A stretch of 64,000 nt of DNA from Vibrio hepatarius. Lineage in GTDB: Bacteria; Pseudomonadota; Gammaproteobacteria; Enterobacterales; Vibrionaceae. The translations under genes and the position numbers were made by a program. The stretch is taken from the NCBI RefSeq assembly GCF_018860525.1, contig NZ_JAHKPM010000038.1, positions 1 through 64,000 of the forward strand, written 5' to 3'. Numbering within the stretch: the stretch's first letter is position 1; every line of letters starts with the position of its first letter. Of the stretch, positions 22,609-30,995 are shown piece by piece. The notes below the pieces were generated by a model. It was not told the origin of the DNA and searched no databases. It saw only the letters and a program-made list of their open reading frames with translations.

Positions 22609-22633
22609 AAACCAGTGTAAGTACTGGTTTTTC
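22609..22633 (+). terminator. rraB terminator
   Basis: AAACCAGT / ACTGGTTT stem with a 6-base loop and following T-rich stretch, 23 bases after the rraB stop. Confidence 0.85.
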
Positions 22634-22731
22634 TTTATGTAATATTGTGAGTTCACAAGTATTTTCAAATACACAACTTTCTTATAATCGAGTCTGCTTT
22701 TCTGTCAAAGTAAGATGAGTTTTAGTCGCAC

Positions 22732-23532
22732 ATGCAATTATCACTTGCCGGTTTATGGCTACTTTCACCACTGACGGACCTCTCTATTCTCCAAGATGAT
22801 ATACGCTTTCCGGCGCCGCTCAGCGAGAAGCTGCCCAGTTTTCTTTCTGAAGAACAAATTGCAGAGCAGGAATGGCATTTGATGTATGATCTTGAGGTGG
22901 ATGAAACCATGATGACCTACTCATCGATTGATCTGGTGATCGGGGGTATAGATTATCATGCAGAAATTCGGCTAAATGGTATTGCCCTGTTTGACTGCGA
23001 TGGTTCTCAAGTTGAGTATAAAAAAGATATTCGGCCTCACATACAACTTGGTGTTAATCGGTTTGAGATCTTGTTGATTAAAGAAGATGATGATCTGTTA
23101 TTCGAAGAGGATGAACTGGATATTTGTTCGCTTGGTGAGAAAGCACATCAAAAATTTGATTCAAGGGTTGGGATCTGGAAAGAACCATATCTGCAGTTTA
23201 TCCGTAATGTACGTCTTGAGCATATAGTGACAGAACAGATCTGGCACCATGGCGGCGGCTGTGAGTTCATGGTCGATTTACATTACAAAACCTACTCACC
23301 AGGTCTACAATCGGCCTTGGTTAAATTTAATGGCATGACGTACCAGCTGCCAATCGATGTGCGAAATAACCATGTGAGTGCGCTATTTCAGGTTGAAGCC
23401 CCAATTTACTTTAACGCCCATAATCCAGATCCAAACGATTTTTACCCTCTGGAAGTGACACTGGATGGTCAGACGAAAAAGCTTTCAATTGGACTTAGTG
23501 AGGATCTATGTGTTACTCATTTTCCTATCTAA
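22732..23532 (+). CDS. GH2-like sugar-binding-domain protein lacking a catalytic domain
   Basis: 266 residues that resemble only the non-catalytic front of GH2 beta-mannosidases: a jellyroll with IDLVIGGIDYHAEIRLNG (about 65-82) where GH2 enzymes have the galactose-binding-like fold, then an immunoglobulin-like part after RVGIWKEPYLQF (about 145-156). The TIM-barrel with its catalytic glutamates is absent and the frame ends cleanly, so it is not an obvious truncation. There is no signal peptide, which suggests a cytosolic protein. The upstream region holds the palindrome TTGTGA-GT-TCACAA. It ends 2 bases from the converging DUF2061 gene. Function unknown; carbohydrate or glycan sensing is only a guess. 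Confidence 0.7.
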   Translation: MQLSLAGLWLLSPLTDLSILQDDIRFPAPLSEKLPSFLSEEQIAEQEWHLMYDLEVDETMMTYSSIDLVIGGIDYHAEIRLNGIALFDCDGSQVEYKKDIRPHIQLGVNRFEILLIKEDDDLLFEEDELDICSLGEKAHQKFDSRVGIWKEPYLQFIRNVRLEHIVTEQIWHHGGGCEFMVDLHYKTYSPGLQSALVKFNGMTYQLPIDVRNNHVSALFQVEAPIYFNAHNPDPNDFYPLEVTLDGQTKKLSIGLSEDLCVTHFPI

Positions 23533-23534
23533 AT

Positions 23535-23927
23535 TTAAACTTGTACGGTTTGTTCAGAACCTAAAAGGTTTTGTCTGTGCTGCCATACGCGTTCATGGAA
23601 ATAATAAGCAAGAGTATTAATACTTGGTTCGATAGCAGCCATTAACCCACCGACTAACCAGCTACCTGATAGAAGATAAACAACACTAAATGCGACGCTG
23701 AAATGAACCACAGCAAAACTAGAGGTTTTTAACCCTGTTGCATTTCCACGCTTTTTCAAATAAGGAACGACTTGCCATACCCGTTCGTGGAAATAGAATG
23801 CAACGGTGTTAACCATGGGTTCTATCATAGCAATCAGACTACCGACAATTATATCACCAGTGAGTATATACGCGACACTAAAGGCGACAGTGAAATGAAT
23901 TGAGGCAAAAGTTAATGTCTTTTTCAT
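23535..23927 (-). CDS. Tandem DUF2061 membrane protein
   Basis: 130 residues made of two copies of the DUF2061 unit. Copy 1 (about 6-51) reads HFTVAFSVAYILTGD and ends AFYFHERVWQ; copy 2 (about 72-117) reads HFSVAFSVVYLLSGS and ends AYYFHERVWQ. Each copy gives two hydrophobic segments with a conserved EP in the second, so four membrane helices are likely. Function of the family is not known to me. It is monocistronic, facing the GH2-like gene. Confidence 0.8.
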   Translation of the reverse strand: MKKTLTFASIHFTVAFSVAYILTGDIIVGSLIAMIEPMVNTVAFYFHERVWQVVPYLKKRGNATGLKTSSFAVVHFSVAFSVVYLLSGSWLVGGLMAAIEPSINTLAYYFHERVWQHRQNLLGSEQTVQV

Positions 23928-23930
23928 GAA

Positions 23931-23961
23931 ATGATCCAGTCATTGGTTTCGATAGGATCAT
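23931..23961 (-). other. Hairpin over the DUF2061 ribosome binding site
   Basis: ATGATCC and GGATCAT can pair (7 bp, 17-base loop). On the minus strand one arm contains GGAT, the likely ribosome binding site of the DUF2061 gene, so the structure could mask translation. Seven-base arms arise often by chance. Confidence 0.3.
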
Positions 23962-24071
23962 TATTGATAATTATTCGTATTAGTTAAACCTGATTAAAAC
24001 TATTTAATCAATTGTTATTAACTATTAAAAAGGCGCCAATAGTGTGCCAGATATCATGCTTTACAATATAA

Positions 24072-24509
24072 TTAGCCCTGTGGTTTAACCACGAGTACGT
24101 TAATTGGTGAATTTTCAACAACTTTACTGGCTACTGAACCTAACATCACTTTATCTAACTGAGAGCGCTTATGACTTGGCATCACTATCAACTCGGCGCG
24201 AACTTTTTTAGCGCAGTCTAAGATGGAAGTATATGGTTTACCTTCAATTACATGTGTTTGATATGAAATGTGCGCGGGTATATGTTTTTGTGCAAATAAA
24301 TGAAGCTGTTTTTCAACATCTTGTTTCATTTTTGCAGCAGCATCTTTGGGGAAATAGGTTGCGACCATAGACATATGAATGCCTGGTAATACATTAAGCA
24401 GATGAAGTTCGGCTTGAGAATGTTCTGCATGCCAAAGCGCAACTTCGAGCGCTTTATCTGAAAAACCACCATCGTTTAAATCGACAGGGACAAGAACATG
24501 TTTGTACAT
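24072..24509 (-). CDS. UspA-family universal stress protein
   Basis: 145-residue single Usp domain beginning MYKHVLVPVDLNDGG and ending SPINVLVVKPQG. The usual ATP-loop GX2GX9GS is incomplete here: the region reads MPSHKRSQLDKVMLGS, keeping the final GS but lacking the first glycines, so ATP binding is doubtful. An ATG 5 codons upstream exists; GAGAG places the start at MYKH. It follows the TRAP permease on the same strand, as teaD follows the TeaABC ectoine TRAP genes in Halomonas, and may modulate the transporter. Confidence 0.88.
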   Translation of the reverse strand: MYKHVLVPVDLNDGGFSDKALEVALWHAEHSQAELHLLNVLPGIHMSMVATYFPKDAAAKMKQDVEKQLHLFAQKHIPAHISYQTHVIEGKPYTSILDCAKKVRAELIVMPSHKRSQLDKVMLGSVASKVVENSPINVLVVKPQG

Positions 24510-24528
24510 GGGGAGCTCTCTCATATAA

Positions 24529-24555
24529 ACCGAGCAAACCGCTGGTTTGCCCGGT
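24529..24555 (-). other. Intercistronic hairpin between TRAP permease and usp
   Basis: GCAAACC / GGTTTGC with loop GCT, extended by ACCG / CGGT across one mismatch. There is no T tract on either side, so it looks like a processing or mRNA-stabilising hairpin rather than a terminator. Confidence 0.5.
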
Positions 24556-24595
24556 AGTAAGTAAGTCTCACTTATGATGATGAAGTGAGATATGT

Positions 24596-27184
24596 TTAAC
24601 TTGTTTTTAGGTTAAGATCTTCATTTCGTACTCGTCGTTTTTGGTTTAATCCCAAACCGATAAGTAGCAGCAGAGCCGGGATAAATACCCACTCTTTCAT
24701 AGGGCGATCTGCTGCTGTGATGACAGAACGAACTTCCCAGTCAAAGTCTATTCCTGCGGCTTCCGCTGGGCTGCCAAATTCAACCATATCTATTAAGACT
24801 CGATCATTGACTTGTTTTAATACTAGCCCCATAGAGCTTATGCGATCATCTGCTGATTTCGCTTGCTCATCAAAAGGGAGACGTACTGTCTTTGTAATGA
24901 AGTTACCTTCAAGGTTTTCTCCTGCGACCGAAAGTTCGAGATCTTGTCCGACAGGAAGATTTTTAGCAATTGTCTCGATGTCAGTACCAGGATGAATCTC
25001 CTTAGATGGATAAACTTGGTCCCACCAATAACCTGGACGGAAGAAAGTGAAAGTGAGTAGTAGCAATAATAGAGTTTCCCACCATTTATTCTTAGTAAAC
25101 CACCAGCCTTGGGTTGCTGCGGAGAAGACAAGCATGGCCGCAATAGATGACATTATGGTTAATAGCAAGTGCCACCATGTATCAATACCAATTAGAAGTA
25201 GCTGAGTATTGAAAATGAACATAAATGGTAAAATGGCGGTACGGATATCGTAAGTGAACCCTTGGATACCTGTCTTGATTGGATCAGATTTTGCGATGGC
25301 TGCGGCGGCAAAGGCCGCGAGCCCAACTGGCGGCGTATCATCCGCTAATATACCGAAATAAAATACAAATAGGTGTACAGCAATAAGTGGAATGATTAAT
25401 CCACTTTGAGCTCCTAATGTGACGATAACTGGTGCCATGAGGGTTGATACGACGATGTAGTTTGCAGTAGTGGGTAGCCCCATACCAAGGATTAAGCTTA
25501 TTACTGCCGTGAAAAGTAACATCAGAATGATATTGCCACCAGAGATGAACTCGACAAAATCGGTCATGACTAAGCCAATACCTGTTAGCGTAACAACGCC
25601 CACGACAATGCCAGCTGCAGCAGTGGCCACACTGATACCAATCATGTTGCGAGCTCCTGAGACCAGACTCTCTAACAAATCATTAAAGCCAGCGCTAGCT
25701 TCTGTTACAACATTACCTTGCTTCGATATAAATGACATTAGAGGACGCTGAGTAATGATAATAAAGATCATAAACACAGTTGCCCAAAATGCTGATAGGC
25801 CTGGTGAGAAACGTTCTACTGTAAGGCACCAAACTAATACGACAATAGGTAATAGGTAGTGGAGGCCTGATTTTATGGTTGGTACAGGGTCGGGTACTTC
25901 CGTGAGTTCTGCATCAATATCGAGACTGCCGTCCTTGGCGTGTCTTGCAGAGACGCTAATTAGCATAACGTATGAGAGAAGCAATGCGAATATGACGATT
26001 GGGGTCGCTGCATCTCCAAATACATCTTTAGTCCATCCTACCCCGTAATAAACGGCGGCGCTGATGACGCATAGACCCAAAATTGTACCGGTAAAAGATA
26101 ATAGACTTTGAATGATAGTTGGAGTATGTCGGCGCGGAAGACCTTTCATTCCAGCTTTACATGCTTCTAAGTGGACAATATAAATAAGTGCAATATATGA
26201 GATCAATGCAGGTAGAATAGCGGCTTTGATAACTTCAACGTAGGAGATACCAATATACTCTACCATAAGAAATGCAGCTGCTCCCATAATTGGAGGAGTT
26301 AGCTGCCCGTTAGTAGAAGCGGCAACTTCAACAGCTCCTGCTTTTGTTCCTGGAAAGCCTACTCGTTTCATTAGCGGGATGGTGAATGTACCGGTTGTTA
26401 CGACATTCGCTATCGAAGATCCTGAGACTATGCCTGATAAACCTGAAGCAACAACCGCAGCCTTTGCAGGCCCACCTCTCATATGTCCAAGTAAAGAGAA
26501 AGCAACTTTAATAAAATAGGCGCCTGCGCCTGCGCGTTCTAACATGGCGCCAAATAGTACGAATAGAAATACAAATGATGAGGATACACCAAGTGCTACA
26601 CCAAATACCCCTTCGGTCGTTAGCCACAAATGAGACATAGCCTTATTTAGACTTGCCCCTTTATGTGCAATAACGTCTGGCATATAAGGTCCGCCAAAGG
26701 TATAAAACAAAAAGACTGCTGCAACGACCATAAGAGGAGGCCCAAGAGCTCGGCGAGTCGCTTCAAGTAGTAAAACCATTCCAATCACAGCGACAACAAT
26801 GTCCAATGACGTTGGAGCCCCAGAACGTTCAGCAAGTTGAGTATAAAAAATATAGATATATCCAGCAGAGAAACTGCTGGTTAAAGCCAGAAGCCAGTCT
26901 ATAGCAGGAATTCTGTTCCGAGGGGAGCTCTTCATCGCTGGATAGGCAGTGAAGGCTAAGAATATCGCGAACATCAAATGTATTGAGCGTGCTTCAGTGT
27001 CATTGAGTACACCAAAGTTAAAGATGAAGGGTAGCGGAGATGCGTACCAGAGTTGGAATAATGACCAACATAAAGGTGTCAACCATAGAATGCGCGCCGA
27101 AATTCCTTCAGGATATCGTGCTCCAGTGTCAGCCTGAGCTACCATTTCTTGCACATCTTTAGCCGGAGAAGTGGTCTTCGACAT
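24596..27184 (-). CDS. TRAP transporter, fused 4TM/12TM permease with DUF3394 tail
   Basis: Fused DctQ-DctM permease of a TAXI-type TRAP uptake system, driven by an ion gradient in the inner membrane. The first about 200 residues carry the small-subunit helices; the large subunit (about 205-700) has repeated hairpins with GSSIANVVTTGTFTIPLMK and GMGLPTTANYIVV. The C-terminal part (about 735-840) is soluble, of DUF3394 type, with VLIDMVEFGSPAEAAGIDF, which looks PDZ-like, followed by a last helix and basic tail. The receptor gene lies upstream on the same strand and a Usp gene downstream. Substrate unknown; such systems often move C4-dicarboxylates, glutamate or similar acids. Confidence 0.93.
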   Translation of the reverse strand: MSKTTSPAKDVQEMVAQADTGARYPEGISARILWLTPLCWSLFQLWYASPLPFIFNFGVLNDTEARSIHLMFAIFLAFTAYPAMKSSPRNRIPAIDWLLALTSSFSAGYIYIFYTQLAERSGAPTSLDIVVAVIGMVLLLEATRRALGPPLMVVAAVFLFYTFGGPYMPDVIAHKGASLNKAMSHLWLTTEGVFGVALGVSSSFVFLFVLFGAMLERAGAGAYFIKVAFSLLGHMRGGPAKAAVVASGLSGIVSGSSIANVVTTGTFTIPLMKRVGFPGTKAGAVEVAASTNGQLTPPIMGAAAFLMVEYIGISYVEVIKAAILPALISYIALIYIVHLEACKAGMKGLPRRHTPTIIQSLLSFTGTILGLCVISAAVYYGVGWTKDVFGDAATPIVIFALLLSYVMLISVSARHAKDGSLDIDAELTEVPDPVPTIKSGLHYLLPIVVLVWCLTVERFSPGLSAFWATVFMIFIIITQRPLMSFISKQGNVVTEASAGFNDLLESLVSGARNMIGISVATAAAGIVVGVVTLTGIGLVMTDFVEFISGGNIILMLLFTAVISLILGMGLPTTANYIVVSTLMAPVIVTLGAQSGLIIPLIAVHLFVFYFGILADDTPPVGLAAFAAAAIAKSDPIKTGIQGFTYDIRTAILPFMFIFNTQLLLIGIDTWWHLLLTIMSSIAAMLVFSAATQGWWFTKNKWWETLLLLLLTFTFFRPGYWWDQVYPSKEIHPGTDIETIAKNLPVGQDLELSVAGENLEGNFITKTVRLPFDEQAKSADDRISSMGLVLKQVNDRVLIDMVEFGSPAEAAGIDFDWEVRSVITAADRPMKEWVFIPALLLLIGLGLNQKRRVRNEDLNLKTS

Positions 27185-27280
27185 GAACTTAATCCTTATT
27201 ATATAGCCTGTCTTTTTATGATGATTAGGTTTTTATTGAGTATTTTTTAAGTGTAATAACTAATGCTGGGATAGATAATA

Positions 27281-27319
27281 ATAAAGAGGAGCTTCAAACA
27301 TAATGAAACTCCTCTTTAT
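27281..27319 (-). terminator. Partial terminator between TAXI receptor and permease
   Basis: ATAAAGAGGAG-C-TTC and GAA-A-CTCCTCTTTAT form a 14-bp stem with one mismatch and a 9-base loop. On the minus strand the stem ends in an AT-rich run that is only moderately T-rich. Placed between receptor and permease, it would allow more receptor than permease to be made. Confidence 0.65.
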
Positions 27320-27385
27320 GATCTAAGTGTCAATGAATAAAAAAGTCATTGCCCAAACACTAGTTTTCTCAGGTACATAAAGTTG

Positions 27386-28354
27386 TTACTTCAGTAGGCC
27401 AACTTCTTTGTAGTATTTTACAGCACCTGGATGAAGAGGAATTGACAGACCAGCTTTAACCATCTCCTCTTTTTTTAGGTTTGCAAAAGCGGGATGTAAA
27501 CGCTTGAACGTATCAAAGTTTTCAAACACTGATTTTGCAACATTATATGCAACATCATCAGATACGTCTGAAGTGGTCACCATAGTTGCTGCAACGCCAA
27601 AGCTGTCTACATCTTGATCTGTTCCGCGATACATGCCAGCAGGTACTGAGCTAAAGGCATAATATGGATTATCAGTAACAATTTTGTCTATCTTAGAGCC
27701 TGTTACAGAAATAAGTTTTGCATCACAAGAAGTAGTAGCCTCTTTGATTGATCCATTTGGATGCCCGACAACGTAAACGAACGCATCAATTTTGTTGTCA
27801 CACAGAGCTTGTGAACGTTCAGAGCCTTTCAATTCAGAAGCAAGCTTAAAGCTATCTTTGGTCCAACCCATTGCTTCCATCACTACGGCCATAGTAGCTC
27901 GGTCACCAGAACCAGGGTTGCCTATATTGACACGTTTGCCTTTTAAATCGGAGATATTTTCAATTTTAGAGTCTGAACGTGCGATGATGTTAAAAGGTTC
28001 AGTGTGTAAAGAGAACATTGCACGTAATTTCTTGTATGGACCTTGTTCAGAGAACTTGCTTGTTCCATTGTATCCGTGGTACTGCCAATCAGATTGAACA
28101 ATACCAAAGTCAAGTTCACTTGCTCGGATTGTATTGACATTGTAAATTGAGCCGCCAGTAGATTCTACAGAACAGCGGATGTTGTGCTCTTTACGACCTT
28201 TGTTAACTAGCTTACAAATGGCACCACCTGTTGGATAATAAACCCCTGTTACAGAACCAGTACCAATAGTAATAAACTCTTGCGCGTTAACTGCGCCAGC
28301 ACCTATTACTGTCGCTGCAATTGCACCAACTTTAACTAATGTGTTAAATGCCAT
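27386..28354 (-). CDS. TAXI-family TRAP solute receptor
   Basis: Periplasmic binding protein that feeds the fused TRAP permease. The 322-residue precursor has a signal peptide MAFNTLVKVGAIAATVIGAG ending near VNA-QE, then the TAXI sequence FITIGTGSVTGVYYPTGGAI (about 27-46) and KGKRVNIGNPGSGDRAT. Distance to the permease is 201 bases with an internal hairpin. The ligand cannot be inferred. Confidence 0.93.
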   Translation of the reverse strand: MAFNTLVKVGAIAATVIGAGAVNAQEFITIGTGSVTGVYYPTGGAICKLVNKGRKEHNIRCSVESTGGSIYNVNTIRASELDFGIVQSDWQYHGYNGTSKFSEQGPYKKLRAMFSLHTEPFNIIARSDSKIENISDLKGKRVNIGNPGSGDRATMAVVMEAMGWTKDSFKLASELKGSERSQALCDNKIDAFVYVVGHPNGSIKEATTSCDAKLISVTGSKIDKIVTDNPYYAFSSVPAGMYRGTDQDVDSFGVAATMVTTSDVSDDVAYNVAKSVFENFDTFKRLHPAFANLKKEEMVKAGLSIPLHPGAVKYYKEVGLLK

Positions 28355-28688
28355 GAATTTCCCTTCTTTTATACATTATTTGTCCTACGGTAGAATTAAT
28401 TTACCGTAGAAGTTTCCGAGTCACGAAAACGGCATCTTTTTCAATCCGTATGTTGAAAAAGTGGCTGAATAATACCAAAAAACTTGTATACATTTATACA
28501 ATTGTTAAAAATTATGATGTATTTACATTTTTGTCACTCAATGAATTCGGTTTTTATTTTTATTTTTTATCTATTTAAATCAGTAATTTAAACGATTTCA
28601 TGGATTGAAAACTGAATCTTTAAAGATGTGATAGGAGTCACGTCAGTGATATGCCGTTGCGACTCATAGGTATATGTTATAACTACTT
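28355..28688. other. Regulatory region upstream of the TAXI-TRAP genes
   Basis: 334 bases without a gene. It holds three inverted repeats: CTACGGTA-N9-TACCGTAG (28385-28409), TTTTTCAA-N8-TTGAAAAA (28437-28460) and TTGTATA-CATT-TATACAA (28484-28501). The first lies in the probable leader of the receptor mRNA. No terminator for argR is obvious. Very AT-rich between 28500 and 28620. Confidence 0.5.
28484..28501. promoter_or_regulatory. Palindromic operator candidate TTGTATA-N4-TATACAA
   Basis: A perfect 7-bp inverted repeat with a 4-base centre, about 130 bases before the TAXI receptor start. TTGTAT/ATACAA half-sites are common in operators of GntR-family (FCD subfamily) regulators of organic-acid uptake, but no such regulator gene is in the window, so the assignment is a guess. 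Confidence 0.4.
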
Positions 28689-29159
28689 TTAGCCTGAGTA
28701 TTCGAATAATTCGCAAACAGATCTAAATAGTTGCTCGGTAGTGATGTTTAGTGTGGGGGTGATAAAGATAGTATCGTCGCCAGCGACGACGCCAAGAATT
28801 CCTTCAGATTTACCTAGTGAATCGAGAAGGCGAGCAATAAGTTGAGCAGCACCTGGTCCAGTGTGAATGACGACCAGTGCTATATTATGGTCAATATCCA
28901 GAACAAGCTCACGTAGCGAGCTAGATACTGTAGGTACGCCTAACTCTGCAGGCAAACAATAAACCATTTCCATTTTCGCATTGCGTGTACGAACTGCCCC
29001 AAACTTGGTGAGCATTCGGGAAACTTTGGATTGGTTTATATTTTCAAAGCCTTCGTTTTTAAGGGCTTCAACTATATCACCTTGTGAACCAAAACGTTCT
29101 TCTTTGAGAAGCGCTTTAAAAGCTCGGACGAGATTATCTTGTTTTTCTGAATGGCGCAT
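28689..29159 (-). CDS. argR: Arginine repressor
   Basis: Hexameric arginine-responsive repressor of arginine biosynthesis and accessory protein for XerCD recombination at plasmid sites. The 156 residues have the N-terminal winged helix with [18 protein letters not shown] (about 41-58) and the C-terminal oligomerisation domain with [15 protein letters not shown] and GDDTIF for arginine binding. I start at MRHSEKQ, equal to the E. coli terminus; the frame continues 23 codons upstream without support. Divergent mdh is the conserved neighbour. Confidence 0.96.
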   Translation of the reverse strand: MRHSEKQDNLVRAFKALLKEERFGSQGDIVEALKNEGFENINQSKVSRMLTKFGAVRTRNAKMEMVYCLPAELGVPTVSSSLRELVLDIDHNIALVVIHTGPGAAQLIARLLDSLGKSEGILGVVAGDDTIFITPTLNITTEQLFRSVCELFEYSG

Positions 29160-29488
29160 GATTTTTCCAGCCGTCGTTATTATTATCATTAATTGCATAT
29201 TCTCGCATAGATATTCACAAGACACCAATATTACACCTGAAATCTGTCTTACGTATCACTGTAAACTTGAGAGTTATTCTGTATTTCTATCCGAGTTAAA
29301 CCTTGTTAATTTGGGTTTATATATCAGCCATAAATGCTTGTACCAGGCAGGTTATAACTGAGTTGCGCAAGGTCGCAAAGCTGAGGTTAATTGATTGTAA
29401 TCAGTATTTGGTTGCTATAGTTTTGGACAGCATTTATTTCAAAGCATCTCAATACTTATAAAGAGATCCCATCCCAAGGAGAACTACG
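29160..29488. promoter_or_regulatory. argR-mdh divergent promoter region
   Basis: 329 bases with no supported gene. Close to argR, 29194-29217 contains TGCATATTCTCGCA and an overlapping sequence ending in ATTCA, both partial matches to the ARG box TGAAT-N4-ATTCA, consistent with argR autorepression. Toward mdh, TTGATT and TATAGT about 19 bases apart could be a promoter. These are by-eye matches. Confidence 0.4.
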
Positions 29489-30421
29489 ATGAAAGTAGCC
29501 GTTATTGGTGCCGCTGGTGGCATCGGTCAAGCCTTAGCCCTTTTACTGAAAAACAATCTTCCAGCAGGCTCAGATCTTGCCCTGTATGATATCGCTCCGG
29601 TAACGCCTGGTGTTGCAGCTGATCTAAGTCATATCCCTACTCCGGTCTCAATCAAGGGATATGCAGGTGAAGATCCAACTCCAGCACTTGAGGGTGCTGA
29701 TGTTGTTCTTATCTCTGCCGGTGTTGCCCGTAAACCAGGTATGGATCGTGCTGACTTGTTTAACGTAAATGCAGGTATTGTTAAAGCGCTTGCTGAGAAA
29801 ATTGCTAAAGTATGTCCTAAAGCTTTGGTTGGTATTATCACTAACCCAGTTAACACTACTGTACCAATTGCTGCGGAAGTGCTGAAGAAAGCAGGTGTTT
29901 ATGATAAGCGCCGCTTGTTCGGTGTAACAACATTAGACGTCATTCGTTCAGAAACATTTGTTGCTGAGTTGAAAGGCAAGTCGCCAAGTGAAGTTAGTGT
30001 CCCCGTCATCGGTGGTCACTCTGGTGTGACCATTTTGCCTCTTCTTTCTCAGATTAAAGGTATTGAGTTTACATCTGAAGAAGTTAAAGCATTAACAAAA
30101 CGTATTCAGAATGCTGGCACAGAGGTCGTTGAAGCCAAAGCTGGTGGTGGCTCCGCAACGCTTTCCATGGGTCAAGCTGCTTGTCGATTTGGTCTGTCAC
30201 TCGTTAAAGCTATTCAGGGTGAAGAAGTTATTGATTATGCTTATGTTGAGGGCGATGGTGAGCACGCGCCATTCTTTGCTCAGCCAGTTAAATTAGGCAA
30301 AAATGGGGTGGAAGAAATACTTAGTTATGGTGAGCTGAGTACGTTTGAAAAAGATGCACTTGATGGAATGCTTGATACGCTTAATGGTGATATTAAAATT
30401 GGTGTTGATTTTGCACAATAA
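29489..30421 (+). CDS. mdh: Malate dehydrogenase
   Basis: NAD-dependent oxidation of malate to oxaloacetate in the TCA cycle. The 310 residues have the Rossmann motif GAAGGIGQ (about 7-14), the substrate arginines in ARKPGMDR, and the catalytic His in [10 protein letters not shown] (about 174-183). AAGGAG sits at good spacing before the ATG. A strong terminator follows, and argR is divergent. Confidence 0.98.
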   Translation: MKVAVIGAAGGIGQALALLLKNNLPAGSDLALYDIAPVTPGVAADLSHIPTPVSIKGYAGEDPTPALEGADVVLISAGVARKPGMDRADLFNVNAGIVKALAEKIAKVCPKALVGIITNPVNTTVPIAAEVLKKAGVYDKRRLFGVTTLDVIRSETFVAELKGKSPSEVSVPVIGGHSGVTILPLLSQIKGIEFTSEEVKALTKRIQNAGTEVVEAKAGGGSATLSMGQAACRFGLSLVKAIQGEEVIDYAYVEGDGEHAPFFAQPVKLGKNGVEEILSYGELSTFEKDALDGMLDTLNGDIKIGVDFAQ

Positions 30422-30442
30422 CTAAGAGTAACTTTAACTGTA

Positions 30443-30468
30443 AAGGCCGACAAATCGTCGGCTTTTTT
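30443..30468 (+). terminator. mdh terminator
   Basis: GCCGAC / GTCGGC stem with a 5-base loop followed by TTTTTT; A residues before the stem may let it also serve ridA on the other strand. Confidence 0.9.
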
Positions 30469-30479
30469 GTATCTTTAGG

Positions 30480-30869
30480 TTATTTACGAATTGCAATTGC
30501 TTCAATCTCAATGCCTACGTCTTTTGGTAGGCGAGCGACTTCAACGCATGATCGCGCTGGATAGTTAGCGACATCATGGTCATCGAAGAATTTACCGTAT
30601 ACTTCATTCACCACGCCGAAATCATTAAGATCTTTAACGAATACAGTCATCTTAACTATGTCAGAGACTGATAAACCTGAAGCTTGTACAACCGCTTTAA
30701 CGTTATTTAATGATTGGAGAGCTTGCTCGGCAATATTTGCAGAAACGTCACCATTTGCAGGGTTTACTGGGATCTGTCCAGAAGTTAGCACCATATTACC
30801 TAAATCTACACCTTGGACATATGGGCCAATAGCAGCTGGAGCAGAATCTGTATGAAGTACTTTAGTCAT
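30480..30869 (-). CDS. ridA: Reactive intermediate/imine deaminase RidA
   Basis: Trimeric YjgF-family enzyme that hydrolyses 2-aminoacrylate and related imines before they damage PLP enzymes. 129 residues with the conserved VLTSGQIPVNP and the terminal signature PARSCVEVARLPKDVGIEIEA (Arg and Glu ligands; quoted in part). The ATG giving MTKVLHTDSAPAA is used; the longer frame has no ribosome binding site. pyrBI-ridA order is conserved with E. coli. Confidence 0.95.
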   Translation of the reverse strand: MTKVLHTDSAPAAIGPYVQGVDLGNMVLTSGQIPVNPANGDVSANIAEQALQSLNNVKAVVQASGLSVSDIVKMTVFVKDLNDFGVVNEVYGKFFDDHDVANYPARSCVEVARLPKDVGIEIEAIAIRK

Positions 30870-30940
30870 TATTATATTCCATCTGTGGAGGAGTGAATCT
30901 ATTAAAAACTTAGTTTGCCGTGAAAGCATCGCGGCGTAAA

Positions 30941-30969
30941 GAAAAATCCCTGCCAGAAAAAACAGGGAT
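30941..30969 (-). terminator. pyrBI terminator
   Basis: On the minus strand ATCCCTG / CAGGGAT pair around a T-rich 10-base loop and are followed by TTTTTC. It lies just after pyrI, so ridA is probably transcribed from its own promoter or by read-through. Confidence 0.85.
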
Positions 30970-30995
30970 GTACAGTTATTACTATGGTAAATAGG

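Noticed and set aside
29175..29192. Possible Fur box upstream of argR (AATGATAATAATAA on the minus strand)
   Set aside because: Only a partial match in very AT-rich sequence and no iron-related gene beside it.
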